From assembly GCA_024226515.1 (NCBI GenBank), contig JAAELQ010000205.1:1-64000 (forward strand): a stretch of 64,000 nucleotides of DNA, read 5' to 3'. Shown piece by piece: positions 47,474 through 54,696 of the stretch; position 1 is the stretch's first letter; each line of letters starts with the position of its first letter. This DNA comes from a bacterium (GTDB lineage: Bacteria > Acidobacteriota > Polarisedimenticolia > Polarisedimenticolales > Polarisedimenticolaceae). Below the pieces are notes generated by a model, which saw only the letters and a program-made list of their open reading frames with translations, had not been told where the DNA came from and did no database searches. The position numbers and the translations under genes are program-made.

Positions 47474-49747
47474 ATGAGCCAACTACCTCCCCCTTTCACC
47501 ATCGCCCACGCAGACTGTCTCGACGCGCTACGCCACCTGCCTGACGACTCCGTGACGGCGATCGTTACGGATCCTCCGTACGGATTACCCGGAGGCTTCA
47601 TGGGGAAGTCTTGGGATCGATTCGACGGCAACGTCGACGTCGGGTTCTGCTATTATCTGGCCGGGCTGATAGACGGCGAGGGCTGCTTCCGAGTGCAAAA
47701 ACACGAACGAGGCTCACACACCTGCACGTTCTCGATGAAACTGCGAGCGGACGACGAGGCGATCTTGAGACAGGCCAAGAAAGTTCTCGGCATTGGTACG
47801 ATCTCGAAGGCGGAGCCACGGACGGGAAATCAGAAGCCCGTCAAGACGTGGGCGGTACAGGACAAGGAAGGGTGCGGCGTTCTAGTCGGATTCCTTCGCA
47901 AGTTCCCTCTGCGAGCCAAGAAACTGCGAGACTTTGAGGCGTGGGCCGAGGCCGTCGGAGAGTGGCTTGGAAGACCGAAGGGGAATCGATGGTCAGGACC
48001 AAGCGACCAGACGGCGGCAGCCAGTCACAAAGAGCACGTCGAGGGGGTCCGAGTCTATCGGGAAATTCCGTGGAGCGGGAACGCGTACCAGGACCACATG
48101 CGCGAAGTCTTCGAGGAATGCCTGCGCGTCGTCAAGCCCGGCGGGATGCTCCTGGCCTTCGGCGGCACGCGTACGTACCACCGGCTGACGTGCTCGATCG
48201 AGGACGCGGGCTGGCAGGTGCGGGACTGCCTCGCCTGGATGTATGGCAGCGGATTTCCTAAATCGCTGGACGTGTCGAAGGCGATTGACAAGCAGCGCTA
48301 CGACCGGGCGGAGGGGCTGGAGGTCACGGCTTGGATAGCGGATCGCCTGAAGGAGAGCGGGAAGACGCACGCGGAGGTACTCGCTGCGTTCGGGTTCAAC
48401 GGGGGCAGCGGTCAGGTAGGGCACTGGACCGCGCGCACGAAGGGGTCGCAGCCCGCCGTCCCGACACTCGACCAGATGCCGCTCCTGCTGGAGACGCTCG
48501 GCGTCGAGGCCCCACCGGAGAGGATCCTCCACCTGCTCGTAGAGCTGAACGGCCAGAAGGGGCAGCCTGGAGAGAACTGGTGGAAGCGGGAGAAGGTGGG
48601 AGAGCGGACGGACGGAGCCGGTAATGGCTCCGTGGTCGGGCTCGGCTCCGAGCGTAGCATGGAGACGGAATTCGACGTCACCGCCCCCGCCACCGACGCC
48701 GCCCAGCTCTGGCAGGGGTGGGGTACATCCCTAAAACCCGCATTCGAGCCGATCGTCCTCGCGATGAAGCCGCTCGACGGCACGTTCGCCGCGAACGCCC
48801 TCGCGCACGGTGTGGCCGGGCTGAATGTGGACGGGTGTCGGATCGCCGGGGAGGTCCCCCGCACTACGCAGGGGCAGAGCAGTCGCCAGGGCGAGGTATA
48901 CGGCGCGGACCAGCGCGATCAGCGCGAGTTCGTTCCCAACGAGGCGGGCCGCTGGCCCGCGAACGTCGTTCTCGACTACTGGCTAGATCCTGTATTACAC
49001 TTGAGGGACACCGCTCCAGAGCCAGTGCGCGAATACTATGCCGATTACGAAATCCTGCCAGGAGTGCGAGTCCCCGATGACGATGCCTCCCAGCAGGGCG
49101 GTGCGGAAGAAGTATTGCAGCCGCGAGTGCTACGCGGAGGCGCTGTCGAAGAGGATGCAGCAACGGCACCCGATGACAGGTCGGAAGCACTCGGAGAAGT
49201 CCAAGGCGAAGATGCGCGCGACCTTGAAAGCGCGCAGGAAGTTGCGGCGAGCGACGTTCCGGAAAGATGGATGAAATACTTCGAGCGCAGCGGGGCGGCG
49301 CTACGATGTGGAACCGCGGCGATGCTGGACGAGCAGAGCGGTTCCCTCTCGGGTGGACACTACCCAAAGGCGAGAACGCCAAACACCATCTACGGCGGGG
49401 GTAAGGGCACGTCGATCGAACAGGGCACAGAGAAGTATTCCGGAGACAAAGGAGGCGCCTCCCGCTTCTTCTATTGCGCCAAGGCGTCCAAGAAGGACCG
49501 CACGATGGGCGGCCGCGTCGAGAACCGGCACCCGACCGTGAAGCCGACTGAGATCATGCGCTGGCTCGTGCGCCTCGTCAAGATGCCGGAGGGAACGCTC
49601 GTGCTCGACCCGTTCGCAGGCAGCGGCTCCACGGGCGTGGCCTGCGCACTCGAGGGCGTAGACTTCCTGGGCGTGGAGCGCGACGAGGATAGCCATGCTA
49701 CAGCCGTCGAGCGAGTACGGCTGGCGCGCGAAGACACCACAGGGTAG
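47474..49747 (+). CDS. DNA methyltransferase with inserted LAGLIDADG domain
   Basis: A 757-residue protein. DPPY (33-36) is the catalytic motif and DPFAGSGSTG (712-721) the AdoMet-binding motif, the order of beta-class N4-cytosine/N6-adenine methyltransferases. MGKSWDRFDGN (about 43-53) should run into AYQDHMREVFEECLRVVKPGG (from about 204), but about 150 residues lie between them, including YLAGLIDGEGCF (61-72) and RAKKLRDFEAWAEA, a single-motif LAGLIDADG endonuclease. A second insert of about 110 acidic residues (about 502-614) splits VVLD from AAMLDEQSG and contains the nested ORF at 49038. No intein splice residues are seen. Likely protects phage DNA from host restriction. Confidence 0.85.
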   Translation: MSQLPPPFTIAHADCLDALRHLPDDSVTAIVTDPPYGLPGGFMGKSWDRFDGNVDVGFCYYLAGLIDGEGCFRVQKHERGSHTCTFSMKLRADDEAILRQAKKVLGIGTISKAEPRTGNQKPVKTWAVQDKEGCGVLVGFLRKFPLRAKKLRDFEAWAEAVGEWLGRPKGNRWSGPSDQTAAASHKEHVEGVRVYREIPWSGNAYQDHMREVFEECLRVVKPGGMLLAFGGTRTYHRLTCSIEDAGWQVRDCLAWMYGSGFPKSLDVSKAIDKQRYDRAEGLEVTAWIADRLKESGKTHAEVLAAFGFNGGSGQVGHWTARTKGSQPAVPTLDQMPLLLETLGVEAPPERILHLLVELNGQKGQPGENWWKREKVGERTDGAGNGSVVGLGSERSMETEFDVTAPATDAAQLWQGWGTSLKPAFEPIVLAMKPLDGTFAANALAHGVAGLNVDGCRIAGEVPRTTQGQSSRQGEVYGADQRDQREFVPNEAGRWPANVVLDYWLDPVLHLRDTAPEPVREYYADYEILPGVRVPDDDASQQGGAEEVLQPRVLRGGAVEEDAATAPDDRSEALGEVQGEDARDLESAQEVAASDVPERWMKYFERSGAALRCGTAAMLDEQSGSLSGGHYPKARTPNTIYGGGKGTSIEQGTEKYSGDKGGASRFFYCAKASKKDRTMGGRVENRHPTVKPTEIMRWLVRLVKMPEGTLVLDPFAGSGSTGVACALEGVDFLGVERDEDSHATAVERVRLAREDTTG
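47633..48085 (+). mobile_element. LAGLIDADG homing endonuclease insertion in the methyltransferase gene
   Basis: In-frame insertion judged by comparison with the usual methyltransferase order. The bounds are approximate. Similar short sequences flank it (GGCAACG on the left, GGGAACG on the right). There is no stop codon inside and no Cys/His-Asn splice junctions, so it reads as an embedded domain rather than an intein. A self-splicing intron is not excluded by sequence alone. Confidence 0.6.
49038..49274 (+). CDS. Nested zinc-finger / NUMOD3 ORF inside the methyltransferase gene
   Basis: A 78-residue basic ORF in the +1 frame of the methyltransferase gene. CQEC and YCSREC form a zinc finger; HPMTGRKHSEKSKAKMRATLK matches the NUMOD3 DNA-binding motif common in GIY-YIG and HNH homing endonucleases. 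The methyltransferase frame over this stretch is acidic low-complexity, the expected shadow of a basic ORF, so this frame is the better candidate for the original gene. It has no nuclease domain and may be a degenerate homing element or a non-autonomous one. Confidence 0.55.
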   Translation: MPITKSCQECESPMTMPPSRAVRKKYCSRECYAEALSKRMQQRHPMTGRKHSEKSKAKMRATLKARRKLRRATFRKDG

Positions 49748-49750
49748 GCT
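49745..49750 (+). promoter_or_regulatory. Leaderless-type -10 box TAGGCT
   Basis: TAGGCT, then CCCTGC, then ATG 49757. The TAG is also the methyltransferase stop codon. Confidence 0.55.
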
Positions 49751-49756
49751 CCCTGC

Positions 49757-49909
49757 ATGATCTGCAAACACTCACGATCTTTCCAGGCGAGGCACGACGG
49801 GGAACGGCGTTGCTGCGACTGCGGATGCGAACTCCCGTCTGCCGCGCCCTGGTGGGCGCTCCTGGCCGCCATGCTGGCGGTTGCGGCCGGTGCCTCCCTG
49901 GCTCTCTGA
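49757..49909 (+). CDS. Zinc-finger membrane micro-protein (50 aa)
   Basis: A 50-codon ORF with ICKHSR...CCDCGCE, a Cys/His cluster, followed by one membrane span (WWALLAAMLAVAAGASLAL). It follows a leaderless-type promoter. A cytoplasmic zinc finger anchored to the membrane is suggested. Confidence 0.6.
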   Translation: MICKHSRSFQARHDGERRCCDCGCELPSAAPWWALLAAMLAVAAGASLAL

Positions 49910-49965
49910 GGGAATCACATCAAGCGACCGCCCGCCTCTTGCCGAGAGGGTAGTATCTCAATGGC

Positions 49966-50313
49966 GTGGCGGTCCGAGCAGAACATGTTCCAGGGGCCGG
50001 AGATTCCAGTCCGGTGGGCCTCACGCATTCTTTCAAAACAGACCACGACCGACTCGGCGCCGTCGTCCGGGGAAGCGTCCACTACAACTACGAGTGTCCA
50101 CGGCCGGCATGCCGGCAAGAGAGACGCGGACGTAGGTAGCCGCCCCGGAGTCAGGGACCAGCGCTGGACCGCTGGATCGAGAAGCGCGCGGAGGGCCTTA
50201 CAGCTCGCCCGCACGCCGAAGGCATCCCGGCGAGCCGAGTCGGTCGTTCTTACATACCTGGGCGTTCAACAGAGAACGGCGAAGGGGTGGCGGAGGAAGT
50301 CCCTCTCCGGTGA
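49966..50313 (+). pseudogene. Gene interrupted by one in-frame amber codon
   Basis: From GTG 49966 the frame reads protein-like sequence (THSFKTDHDRLGAVVRG, YNYECPRPACRQ), meets TAG at 50137-50139, and continues in the same frame (LDRWIEKRAEGLTARPHA, EGIPASRVGRSYIPG) to TGA 50311-50313, which overlaps the GTG of the next gene (GTGA). Coupling at the end and content on both sides of the amber codon suggest one gene of 115 sense and amber codons. It is either newly broken or read through. The exact start is uncertain; ATG 49961 is in another frame. Confidence 0.4.
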
Positions 50314-51242
50314 ACCCGAAGCGTAGCGTGCGATCCCTGCCTCAGGTACCACCTACCTCTCGACACATGAAACACACACGAAACGACCTGGCCGCCACGA
50401 TTCTTAGAGCACTCTCTCGGAAGTTTGGCACGCGCTCGGTGCAATACGATGCGCTTGAGGACACGGCACGTTTTTGGGACTCGGACGCCTTCGCGCTCCT
50501 TGTCCATCGCCGTAACGTGGTCCCGGCTCCGGAGGTCGGAGACGGTACACGCTGGCGCGTCGATCCCTCTCCGCGACTGGACAAGGCCTCCGAGGTGTTC
50601 ACGTTCGACCATGACGAGGCGTGGACACTTGAGGTTACGGCCGACTATATGGAACGGGATCTACGCGCCCAGTACGGCACGACAGGATTCGACCAGGAAT
50701 GTCTCCGGACCACCCTCAAGCGGAACGGCTGGACGTGTCCTCACCGCCGTGCTCTCACGCTCGCATTTCTCACGGGCCAGGGCATCCTCAAACAGGACGA
50801 GGACACCGGGAGCGGGCGGTTCTGGCGACTACGGTACGAGCCCCAGCAGGTCGCGGTCGAGAGTTCCGGCCCCCAGCACCCGCGGCGCACAGGCCCGCGA
50901 CGATACCAGCAGGGAGACTCCCTGCTCGACTTCCTCGCCATGCGGTACGGTTACGGCTGGGTGTCGACGGCGGTCGCGCTGGCCGAATTCGCCGCGTCCG
51001 CTTACGAGTCACATCAACAGCTGTCGTCGTTCGTCAGGCACGGGGACGTGGAGCGTGACATGGAACGTAAAATCATTCGCGTGGCGCCCAAGCACCGGCC
51101 TGTCGATCCTGGGCCGCCGATTCGACAGCAGCAGCAGGAGCCGCTCCTCGGGTTGGCGACGACCGGCGAACTCCTGACCGAACTTCAGGCTAGAGCAGAG
51201 GTAGACGGCACGCTCGGCTATCGAACGGTCGACGAGGATTAG
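50310..51242 (+). CDS. Hypothetical protein with possible winged-helix region
   Basis: A 310-residue protein. I choose GTG 50310 because GGAGGAAG lies upstream and it overlaps the previous stop; ATG 50367 is the alternative. Residues about 26-50 and 120-170 contain helix-strand patterns (LTLAFLTGQGILKQDEDTGSGRFWRLR) that look like a wing and recognition helix, with two such regions in the protein. It may bind DNA. No family is recognised. Confidence 0.55.
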   Translation: MNPKRSVRSLPQVPPTSRHMKHTRNDLAATILRALSRKFGTRSVQYDALEDTARFWDSDAFALLVHRRNVVPAPEVGDGTRWRVDPSPRLDKASEVFTFDHDEAWTLEVTADYMERDLRAQYGTTGFDQECLRTTLKRNGWTCPHRRALTLAFLTGQGILKQDEDTGSGRFWRLRYEPQQVAVESSGPQHPRRTGPRRYQQGDSLLDFLAMRYGYGWVSTAVALAEFAASAYESHQQLSSFVRHGDVERDMERKIIRVAPKHRPVDPGPPIRQQQQEPLLGLATTGELLTELQARAEVDGTLGYRTVDED

Positions 51243-51248
51243 CACGGT

Positions 51249-51300
51249 TTTCCAGTTCGTTTAGTCAAGGCGCCCGGCTCTGGTGGTCGAAAGGCAAACC
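51249..51300 (+). promoter_or_regulatory. AGTTCG-type upstream module, copy h
   Basis: TTTCCAGTTCG, 41 nt including CCCGGCT and GTCGAAAGGCAAACC, then ATG 51301. Same length and order as the module before 41275. Confidence 0.55.
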
Positions 51301-51552
51301 ATGAAGCAAGCACTCCAATTCCTCGACACGTTTTCCGACCACGACGCTGCGCACGACGCGCTTGCGGCCGGACTTTTGCTCGACGACGCGCTGGGCGGTC
51401 GATTACTGAAGCCGTCGGCTGGAAAGTCGAGCTGGAGCGTTCAGCTTTTCCTCGAGCATCCAGACCCCCAGTCTTTTGGGCAGCTTGAGTGGCTCCCCGA
51501 TGGCCTGCGCGAGGTGATGGTCCCTGCCGGTTGGTTGGCCGCGAGCCTGTGA
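51301..51552 (+). CDS. Hypothetical protein
   Basis: An 83-residue alpha/beta protein (KQALQFLDTFSDHDAAHDALAAG, then SSWSVQLFLEH). ATG 51301 is chosen because of the conserved upstream module. No family is recognised. Confidence 0.6.
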   Translation: MKQALQFLDTFSDHDAAHDALAAGLLLDDALGGRLLKPSAGKSSWSVQLFLEHPDPQSFGQLEWLPDGLREVMVPAGWLAASL

Positions 51553-51830
51553 TGATCGAGAACTGCCCCGCCTGCCTCACTGGAGACTCCGTCGAGTACC
51601 GTGTTCCGCCCAAGGGCCACCCGTTCTACGACAGCCTCTACCCTGAGGCCACGCACTGCCGGTGCGCCTACTGCGGGGCCCGTTTTGAGATCGAGGAGGA
51701 TGCGGATTTCGACGGAGAATCCTACACGGACATGTCCACGCCCGGGCGGCGGATTTTCTGGTGGACATGGTACGCCCGCGAGGCCCGTCTTCGCTTTCGG
51801 AGCTGGCGGCGCAAGCGCCGGGTGGTATGA
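51552..51830 (+). CDS. Zinc-ribbon protein
   Basis: A 92-residue protein, ATG overlapping the previous stop (TGATG). NCPAC and CRCAYCG form a zinc ribbon; the C-terminus is a basic, aromatic helix (FWWTWYAREARLRFRSWRRKRR). Likely nucleic-acid binding. Confidence 0.6.
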   Translation: MIENCPACLTGDSVEYRVPPKGHPFYDSLYPEATHCRCAYCGARFEIEEDADFDGESYTDMSTPGRRIFWWTWYAREARLRFRSWRRKRRVV

Positions 51831-51831
51831 T
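51826..51831 (+). promoter_or_regulatory. Extended -10 box TGGTATGAT
   Basis: TATGAT with an upstream TG, then CCCGGC, then ATG 51838. It is the closest match to the vegetative -10 consensus among the leaderless-type boxes and has the N6 spacing. Its last base shares the stop codon region of the previous gene. Confidence 0.6.
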
Positions 51832-51837
51832 CCCGGC

Positions 51838-52095
51838 ATGGCGCGACGGTTCAAGTGGCAGATCGATAGACGGTGGCGATGGCGCGCGGGCTACGGTCCG
51901 CCGCGCCCGCAGCGCGTGACCAACCCCTCCCCGTGGCGGGACTGGACAGGTGTCGATCTGACGGAGACCCGCCCTGAAGCTGTCGAGCGCCGCACCGCAC
52001 AACACGACGCTTACGCAGCACAACACAACGTCGAAGAGTTCCGCAAAGACTTCGAACTACGCTTGCGTGACCTACGCGACATCCCCATCAGCTAA
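51838..52095 (+). CDS. Hypothetical basic protein
   Basis: An 85-residue protein with an Arg/Trp-rich N-terminus (ARRFKWQIDRRWRWRAG) and helical C-terminus (VEEFRKDFELRLRDLRD). No family is recognised. Confidence 0.6.
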   Translation: MARRFKWQIDRRWRWRAGYGPPRPQRVTNPSPWRDWTGVDLTETRPEAVERRTAQHDAYAAQHNVEEFRKDFELRLRDLRDIPIS

Positions 52096-52100
52096 TCCCC

Positions 52101-52310
52101 ATGCCTATCTACGAATACGAATGCGATCAATGCGGCCGAAGGCTAGAGGAGATCAGGACCATGCGTGAACGCGGCCGGCTGATCGAATGCGGAGCGCAAC
52201 TCGTTGCCGACCCCCCGATCGCCGACTGCCAAGGCAAGCTGCGCCCGCAGGTGACGATGCCCTCCCCGCCGCAAGGCGATTTCCCGACGCCGAAGCGCCA
52301 CGGGCGGTAG
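52101..52310 (+). CDS. FmdB-like zinc-ribbon protein
   Basis: A 69-residue protein. MPIYEYECDQCGRRLEEI is the FmdB-family zinc-ribbon start (CxxC), and a later C...C pair completes the site. Such proteins are often small regulators. A second FmdB-like protein is at 59491. Confidence 0.7.
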   Translation: MPIYEYECDQCGRRLEEIRTMRERGRLIECGAQLVADPPIADCQGKLRPQVTMPSPPQGDFPTPKRHGR

Positions 52311-52313
52311 GCT
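52308..52313 (+). promoter_or_regulatory. Leaderless-type -10 box TAGGCT
   Basis: TAGGCT, then TCCGAC, then ATG 52320. The TAG is the stop codon of the FmdB-like gene. Confidence 0.55.
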
Positions 52314-52319
52314 TCCGAC

Positions 52320-52541
52320 ATGAAGAAACTCATCTTGATCGTGGCCGGCATCGGCCTGGCCACCGTGGGGATGACCTACGGCCTCCTGCTCGCGGTCCAC
52401 GACCCGTTCGTCTGTGTGCAGGATGGCTGCAGCCAACCTGCACAATACGCCTGCGTCGGCTGCGGAGCTCCGACCTGTGACCCTCACGGCTGCGCCCTCC
52501 TCCCAGTCTGCCCGACTTGCGCGGGTGTGCGTAACCTATGA
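52320..52541 (+). CDS. Membrane-anchored Cys-rich (B-box-like) protein
   Basis: A 73-residue protein with an N-terminal membrane span (LILIVAGIGLATVGMTYGLLL) and a Cys-rich tail with eight cysteines and two histidines (C...C...CVGCG...C..HGC...CPTC) resembling a B-box zinc finger. Stop overlaps the next ATG. Confidence 0.65.
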   Translation: MKKLILIVAGIGLATVGMTYGLLLAVHDPFVCVQDGCSQPAQYACVGCGAPTCDPHGCALLPVCPTCAGVRNL

Positions 52542-52789
52542 CCATCCAGACCACCGACATCCATCCCGCGGCACTGCACGCTCTGACAGAGGGCGCGTTC
52601 GCCGCGCACCATGGGCCTATGGTGCTGATCGGCCTGCTGCGCCGCTCAAACGGCACGGCATCTGTCATCGACCTGCGCGAAGACTGGCCTTTCTCCGCAG
52701 GCGTGTTTCTCGCGGAATCCATCCTTGCGGCCGTTGGCATGGGTCTCGCGGAAGAGGCCGCCGACGGCGCTGTCCTGCATCTACGCTGA
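52538..52789 (+). CDS. Hypothetical protein
   Basis: An 83-residue alpha/beta protein, ATGA overlap with the previous gene. No family is recognised. Confidence 0.55.
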   Translation: MTIQTTDIHPAALHALTEGAFAAHHGPMVLIGLLRRSNGTASVIDLREDWPFSAGVFLAESILAAVGMGLAEEAADGAVLHLR

Positions 52790-52810
52790 ATCCTTTTTGA
52801 AGACCCCACC

Positions 52811-53107
52811 ATGTCCACCTTTGCCGACATCGTCCATGACATCGCCCGCGCCAATCACCCCGAGCCTGTCGACGCGCAGTACGTCCTCGCTGTCGTCAAA
52901 AGGACCATCCCGACGGCCAACATCAACCACGTCTATCCGGTCATGAGCGATGTTGGGCGCCGTCCCGGCTGTCGCTGCTACCAGGAGGGAGTCCTCAAAG
53001 AGGGCGGCCGTATGTTCCTCTCCGTCGAGCGCGGCCTCGACCGCCTTGAGCGGGAGTCCCTTGAGAACGGCTCAGCCGATTCTGGCGACGGCGACGGCGA
53101 CTTCTAG
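52811..53107 (+). CDS. Hypothetical protein
   Basis: A 98-residue protein; helical N-terminal half (FADIVHDIARANHPEPVDAQYVLAVVKRTIP) that resembles a small HTH-like unit, and an acidic Asp/Gly tail. No family is recognised with confidence. Confidence 0.55.
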   Translation: MSTFADIVHDIARANHPEPVDAQYVLAVVKRTIPTANINHVYPVMSDVGRRPGCRCYQEGVLKEGGRMFLSVERGLDRLERESLENGSADSGDGDGDF

Positions 53108-53119
53108 GAGCCTCCTACA

Positions 53120-53518
53120 ATGTATTTCTCCCTGCATGTGAACGGGCGTTGTCACACCCGCGGCGAAGCCTCCACATCCTCGGCGTTCTGGAACGAGCAC
53201 GTGCCGACGCTTGAGGGGGCTGCGGAGCGTCTCGACACGACGCGGCCGATGGAGGTCGAGGTCCGCGACACCTCTGGCTCCGTGGTCGCCACGTCCACGT
53301 TCTACCACGACGAGCCGCTGGTCCAGGACGACAAGGACGAGCGGTGCCGCTACAACGAGGCGCGCGGGGTCACCCTCAAGGATATGGCCGAAGCGGTCAA
53401 CACGCTGGGCGAGGCAGCGAAGTCCTGCGCCGGAACAATCAAGGATCTCGGCGAAACCGTACTTGAGTCGGTCGACGACGGCTCGTTCGAGGGGAGGCGG
53501 GTCGTCGATGGCGCGTAG
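53120..53518 (+). CDS. Hypothetical protein
   Basis: A 132-residue protein with beta N-terminal half (MYFSLHVNGRC, MEVEVRDTSGSVVATSTFY) and helical C-terminal half. TAGGAGCCTCC precedes the ATG. No family is recognised. Its end overlaps the resolvase-like gene by 11 nt. Confidence 0.55.
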   Translation: MYFSLHVNGRCHTRGEASTSSAFWNEHVPTLEGAAERLDTTRPMEVEVRDTSGSVVATSTFYHDEPLVQDDKDERCRYNEARGVTLKDMAEAVNTLGEAAKSCAGTIKDLGETVLESVDDGSFEGRRVVDGA

Positions 53519-53888
53519 TTCCACCAGCGGCGCGGGCGGCAAGCGCAAGGGCACACGGTTCGAACTCAAGGTCCGGGACGACTTGCTTGAGCGCGGGTTC
53601 GGCGTTGTGCGCTCGGCCGGCTCCGGCGGGGCGGCTGATCTGTGGGCGGCGCGGATCGACGAGGAGGAGCGCGTGGCGGCGGACCTCTGGCTCGTCCAGG
53701 CTAAGGTCTCGGGGAAGATCCCCCCGACCGAGCGCGAGGCGCTCTGGGAGCTGGCCGAACGCACAGGCGGAAACCCCGTGCTCGCCCTACGGCCTCGACG
53801 GGGAGTGATCGAATACCGGCGCCTGTCCGCGCTCAAAGGCCGCGGAGGCACGTGGGCCACGCTGATAGTGCCGGAGAAAACCACGTGA
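53508..53888 (+). CDS. Hjc-like Holliday junction resolvase / PD-(D/E)XK nuclease
   Basis: A 126-residue protein from ATG 53508. KGTRFELKVRDDLLERGFGVVRSAGSGGAADLWA then WLVQAKVSGK gives Glu19, Arg35, Asp44 and Gln64-Lys66, the archaeal Hjc-type order of the PD-(D/E)XK fold. It probably resolves branched DNA before packaging. A short conserved-type C-terminus follows. Confidence 0.75.
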   Translation: MARSSTSGAGGKRKGTRFELKVRDDLLERGFGVVRSAGSGGAADLWAARIDEEERVAADLWLVQAKVSGKIPPTEREALWELAERTGGNPVLALRPRRGVIEYRRLSALKGRGGTWATLIVPEKTT

Positions 53889-54079
53889 CCTACAAGCGGT
53901 CCGAATTCGCCGAGCTAGAGGTAGGCATGGTGATCGAGATCAGCGGCGCCGATGAGGAGCCGCGCGTGATCGGCGTCGGCGCGTGCGTCGTCAAGACGAC
54001 GTGTCAGAACGGCCGCTACCGGATCGTCGGATTCTGCCCGGACGGCTGGCCCCAGATCGAGATCGAGAAAGAAAGCTAG
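53885..54079 (+). CDS. Hypothetical small protein
   Basis: A 64-residue beta-rich protein, GTG start overlapping the previous stop. GMVIEISGADEEPRVIGVG and a Cys pair are visible. No family is recognised. Confidence 0.5.
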   Translation: MTYKRSEFAELEVGMVIEISGADEEPRVIGVGACVVKTTCQNGRYRIVGFCPDGWPQIEIEKES

Positions 54080-54084
54080 AAACC

Positions 54085-54145
54085 GTAGTTCGGTTTGCGT
54101 GCCCTGTCCGCTCTGTCCGATGTAGCAGGGAACAGAAAGCACATC
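54085..54145 (+). promoter_or_regulatory. AGTTCG-type upstream module, divergent copy i
   Basis: GTAGTTCGGTTTG, then CCGCTCTGTCC, then CAGGGAACAGAAAGC before ATG 54146. Same order of elements as at 51249, with looser spacing. Confidence 0.4.
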
Positions 54146-54295
54146 ATGACCACCATCCTCTCCAACGAATCTTCGATCGCCCTCCTGGTCAAAGTTACCA
54201 TTGCGGTGGCCACCGTCGCCGCCTTCTGCTGCTGGGCTGGTTCGAAGTTTGCCTCCGCCATAGACAACGGGCAAGTCGGGATGGTGCTCAACTGA
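54146..54295 (+). CDS. Small membrane protein (49 aa)
   Basis: A 49-residue protein from ATG 54146 with one membrane span (ALLVKVTIAVATVAAFCCWAG). Stop overlaps the next start. Confidence 0.55.
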   Translation: MTTILSNESSIALLVKVTIAVATVAAFCCWAGSKFASAIDNGQVGMVLN

Positions 54296-54483
54296 GCGAG
54301 TGGACCACACTACGGCCGGTCCGGGTCTACACCTGCGACCACACTTGCAGTTCCTGTCACGACGGCGAGTACACACGCTGGCGCGGCCCCGGGAGCGGAG
54401 ACGTCTGCATTGACTGCGACCGCGCCCTGGATGCCATGGAGTCCCCCCGCGACGTGCCGGACGCGGATCCTAAGGACTGCTAG
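54292..54483 (+). CDS. Cys-rich protein, probable CTG start
   Basis: A 63-residue protein with CDHTCSSCHDGEY and CIDCD, a zinc-binding pattern. No ATG, GTG or TTG is available in frame near its beginning; CTG 54292 overlaps the previous stop (CTGA) in the way ATGA, GTGA and TTGA do elsewhere, so a coupled CTG start is proposed. Confidence 0.45.
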   Translation: MSEWTTLRPVRVYTCDHTCSSCHDGEYTRWRGPGSGDVCIDCDRALDAMESPRDVPDADPKDC

Positions 54484-54696
54484 CGCTCCGCCACCCCCGC
54501 GGGTAGGATCGAGACCGTCGAACGCGCTGCCGCGATCGGCGGCTGGCTGCGTTACTGTCGGGGCCCTCGCGGGGAGAAATGCGAGACCCGACTGGGGAGG
54601 AACGCCCCCGTCGGACCCGGCAGCGCGTCGACACATTCTAGGGTAGGATTCGGACGCCCCGAGGCATCTCTCCCCCTTCCCTTGGAACCCTCCCCC
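54484..54696 (+). other. Leader region with two GGTAGGAT boxes
   Basis: About 210 nt with TAGGAT at 54504 and 54645, neither followed by a start codon at N6. The frame of the next gene is open back to about 54510 without a start codon, and a 20-codon ORF (ATG 54579) ends at 54641. I accept none of these as a gene. It may be a regulated leader. Confidence 0.35.

Noticed and set aside
47474..49747. Intein in the methyltransferase
   Set aside because: No N-terminal Cys/Ser block A and no C-terminal His-Asn plus Cys/Ser/Thr junction around the LAGLIDADG segment.
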